Shown here in pieces: positions 60,203 to 61,304 of a DNA stretch of 61,304 nt (position 1 is the stretch's first letter; each line of letters opens with the position of its first letter). The notes beneath the pieces are model-generated. The model saw nothing but the letters and a program-made list of their open reading frames with translations, was not told where the DNA came from and made no database searches. Both the position numbers and the translations under genes were made by a program. Source of the stretch: Hyphomicrobiales bacterium (GTDB lineage Bacteria > Pseudomonadota > Alphaproteobacteria > Rhizobiales > Xanthobacteraceae); contig JAKFYI010000018.1 in NCBI GenBank assembly GCA_021730985.1, positions 1 to 61,304 on the forward strand. The letters run 5' to 3'.

Positions 60203-61177
60203 ATGCCGAAGTATTTGCCACTCCTGGCGGCGGCCGGCGTTTTGCTGGCAGCCCCGCACGCGGCCGCTCAAAGCGCCGCTGACTATCCCAACAAGACTGT
60301 TCGCGTCCTGGTGACGGTGCCGCCGGGCGGTGGCGTGGATACGGTGACTCGTCTCGTCACCGGGCGCATGGGCGTCAAGCTCGGCCAGACCTTCGTGATC
60401 GAAAACAGGGGCGGCGCCGGCGGCAGCCTTGCCGCGGAAGCGGTCTACAAGGCCGAGCCGGACGGCTATCAGTTGATGGCGTCGCAGCCGTCGCCGATCA
60501 CCACCAACGTCGCGCTCTACAAGTCGCTGAACTACGACCCGTCCAAGTTCCAGTTCGTCGGCATCATGTCCGCGATCCCGAACGTGCTGCTGGTCAAGAA
60601 CGACTTCCCGGCCAAGACGGGCAAAGAGTTCCTCGACTACGTGAAGGCTAACCCCGACAAGGTGAACTACGCATCGCAGGGTCCGGGCACCACGTCGCAC
60701 CTGACCGCCGAGCTCTACAACAAGCTGACCGGCTCGAAGATGACGCACGTTCCCTACAAGGGAACTGGCCCCGCCTTGAACGATCTGGTCGCGGGCCATG
60801 TCGACGTGATTTTCATGCAACTCGAGTCGGCGATCAAACTCCACGAGGGCGGCAAGGCGCGCATCCTGGCGGTGACGACGGGCAAGCGCATTTCGCAGCT
60901 TCCGGAGATTCCGACCATGGCCGAACTCGGCCTGCCGGGCCTGATCTCCGACACCTGGAACGCGATCACGGCGCCGCCGGGGACACCCGCGCCGATCGTC
61001 AACAAGCTCAACGCCACGCTGAACGAGGTGCTCAAGGAGCCGGAGCTTGCCGACCGCTTCAAGCAGCTTCTGCTCACGCCGGGCAGCGGCAGCGTTGCCG
61101 AGACCCGCACGTTCATCGAAGAAGACACCAAGCGCTGGATCGAAGTGATCAAGGAAGCGAATATTCCGAAGATTTAG
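60203..61177 (+). CDS. Bug/TctC family solute-binding protein
   Basis: Periplasmic receptor of 324 aa. Signal peptide about 1-22 (MPKYLPLLAAAGVLLAAPHAAA), then QSAADYPNKTVRVLVTVPPGGGVDTVTRLVTG. Hallmarks: IENRGGAGGSLAAEAVYKAEPDGYQL, NYDPSKFQFVGIM, VPYKGTGPALNDLVAGHVDVIFMQLE, EIPTMAELGLPGLISDTWNAI. AGGGA precedes ATG 60203. It is 144 bp after the AceE-like gene on the same strand. Its ligand may be the 2-oxoacid or related carboxylate used by that enzyme, as conjecture only. Confidence 0.92.
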   Translation: MPKYLPLLAAAGVLLAAPHAAAQSAADYPNKTVRVLVTVPPGGGVDTVTRLVTGRMGVKLGQTFVIENRGGAGGSLAAEAVYKAEPDGYQLMASQPSPITTNVALYKSLNYDPSKFQFVGIMSAIPNVLLVKNDFPAKTGKEFLDYVKANPDKVNYASQGPGTTSHLTAELYNKLTGSKMTHVPYKGTGPALNDLVAGHVDVIFMQLESAIKLHEGGKARILAVTTGKRISQLPEIPTMAELGLPGLISDTWNAITAPPGTPAPIVNKLNATLNEVLKEPELADRFKQLLLTPGSGSVAETRTFIEEDTKRWIEVIKEANIPKI

Positions 61178-61192
61178 ATTCGCCGGTGCACT

Positions 61193-61271
61193 CCCTCTCC
61201 CCGCCTGCGGGGAGAGGGTTGGGGTGAGGGGGAGTCTCCACAATTTCTGCTATGGAGAGTCCCCCTCACCC
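61193..61271. repeat. Intergenic palindromic repeat at window end
   Basis: A perfect 12-bp stem (CCCTCTCCCCGC at 61193-61204 with 61207-61218, two-base loop) is followed by 19-bp arms (61222-61240 and 61253-61271, one mismatch) with a 12-base loop. The first hairpin lies 15 bp past the TctC stop and may act as a terminator/mRNA stabiliser. The window ends 33 bp later. Confidence 0.8.
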
Positions 61272-61304
61272 GCCGCGCCATAGTGCGTCGAAGACGCGCG
61301 TCAA

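Noticed and set aside
1..61304. Genomic island or prophage
   Set aside because: No integrase, transposase, phage gene, tRNA boundary or marked change in codon or base usage was seen.

Overview
The window (61,304 bp, roughly two-thirds G+C) reads as the chromosome of an alphaproteobacterium of the Hyphomicrobiales, in the Bradyrhizobium / Rhodopseudomonas / Xanthobacteraceae sphere. The basis is a close match to the Bradyrhizobium-type D-tartrate dehydratase family, many Bug/TctC solute-binding proteins, and long intergenic palindromic repeats of the sort common in that group. This placement is inferred from remembered family resemblance, not from a search. I see no rRNA, tRNA, CRISPR array, phage gene, transposase or replication origin.

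I support 59 protein genes, most of them in short catabolic modules on alternating strands. Left part (1-18 kb): a solute-binding protein, a FAH-family hydrolase, a dihydroxyphthalate-decarboxylase-like protein, a GST, a response regulator, a putative operon of two MBL/flavodiiron-like proteins plus a ThDP enzyme, a fatty acid desaturase, a cold-shock protein, a ketopantoate-reductase-like gene overlapping a MetE-like gene, a beta-propeller protein, EcsC, MsrB, a cyclase-family hydrolase and a further binding protein. Middle (18-36 kb): two TctC proteins followed by a tarD-like dehydratase, an isocitrate-lyase/PEP-mutase-type lyase and a D-2-hydroxyacid dehydrogenase (a candidate tartrate-type acid module); two flavoenzymes; an LLM monooxygenase-DoxX-aldolase operon; a PurC-PurE fusion; an ABC importer with two permeases and an ATPase; a second ThDP enzyme; and a chemoreceptor.

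Right part (36-61 kb): a five-gene operon with an extradiol-type dioxygenase and two binding proteins, closed by a strong terminator; an intradiol dioxygenase; an amidohydrolase; a TctC-carboxymuconolactone-decarboxylase-hydrolase operon; a 3-hydroxybenzoate 6-hydroxylase-aldolase-enoyl-CoA hydratase-acyl-CoA ligase operon; a polysaccharide deacetylase; a TctC; a phenol-hydroxylase-like flavoprotein; a very long amidase; and an Lrp regulator divergent from an AceE-like 2-oxoacid dehydrogenase E1.

The general picture is an organism that scavenges aromatic and carboxylic acids. Nine exported binding proteins share the window with one set of ABC membrane components, and there is only one recognisable DNA-binding regulator. 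The most unusual gene is the PurC-PurE fusion at 29272-30585, whose domain order and class II PurE motifs resemble animal PAICS rather than the usual separate bacterial enzymes.
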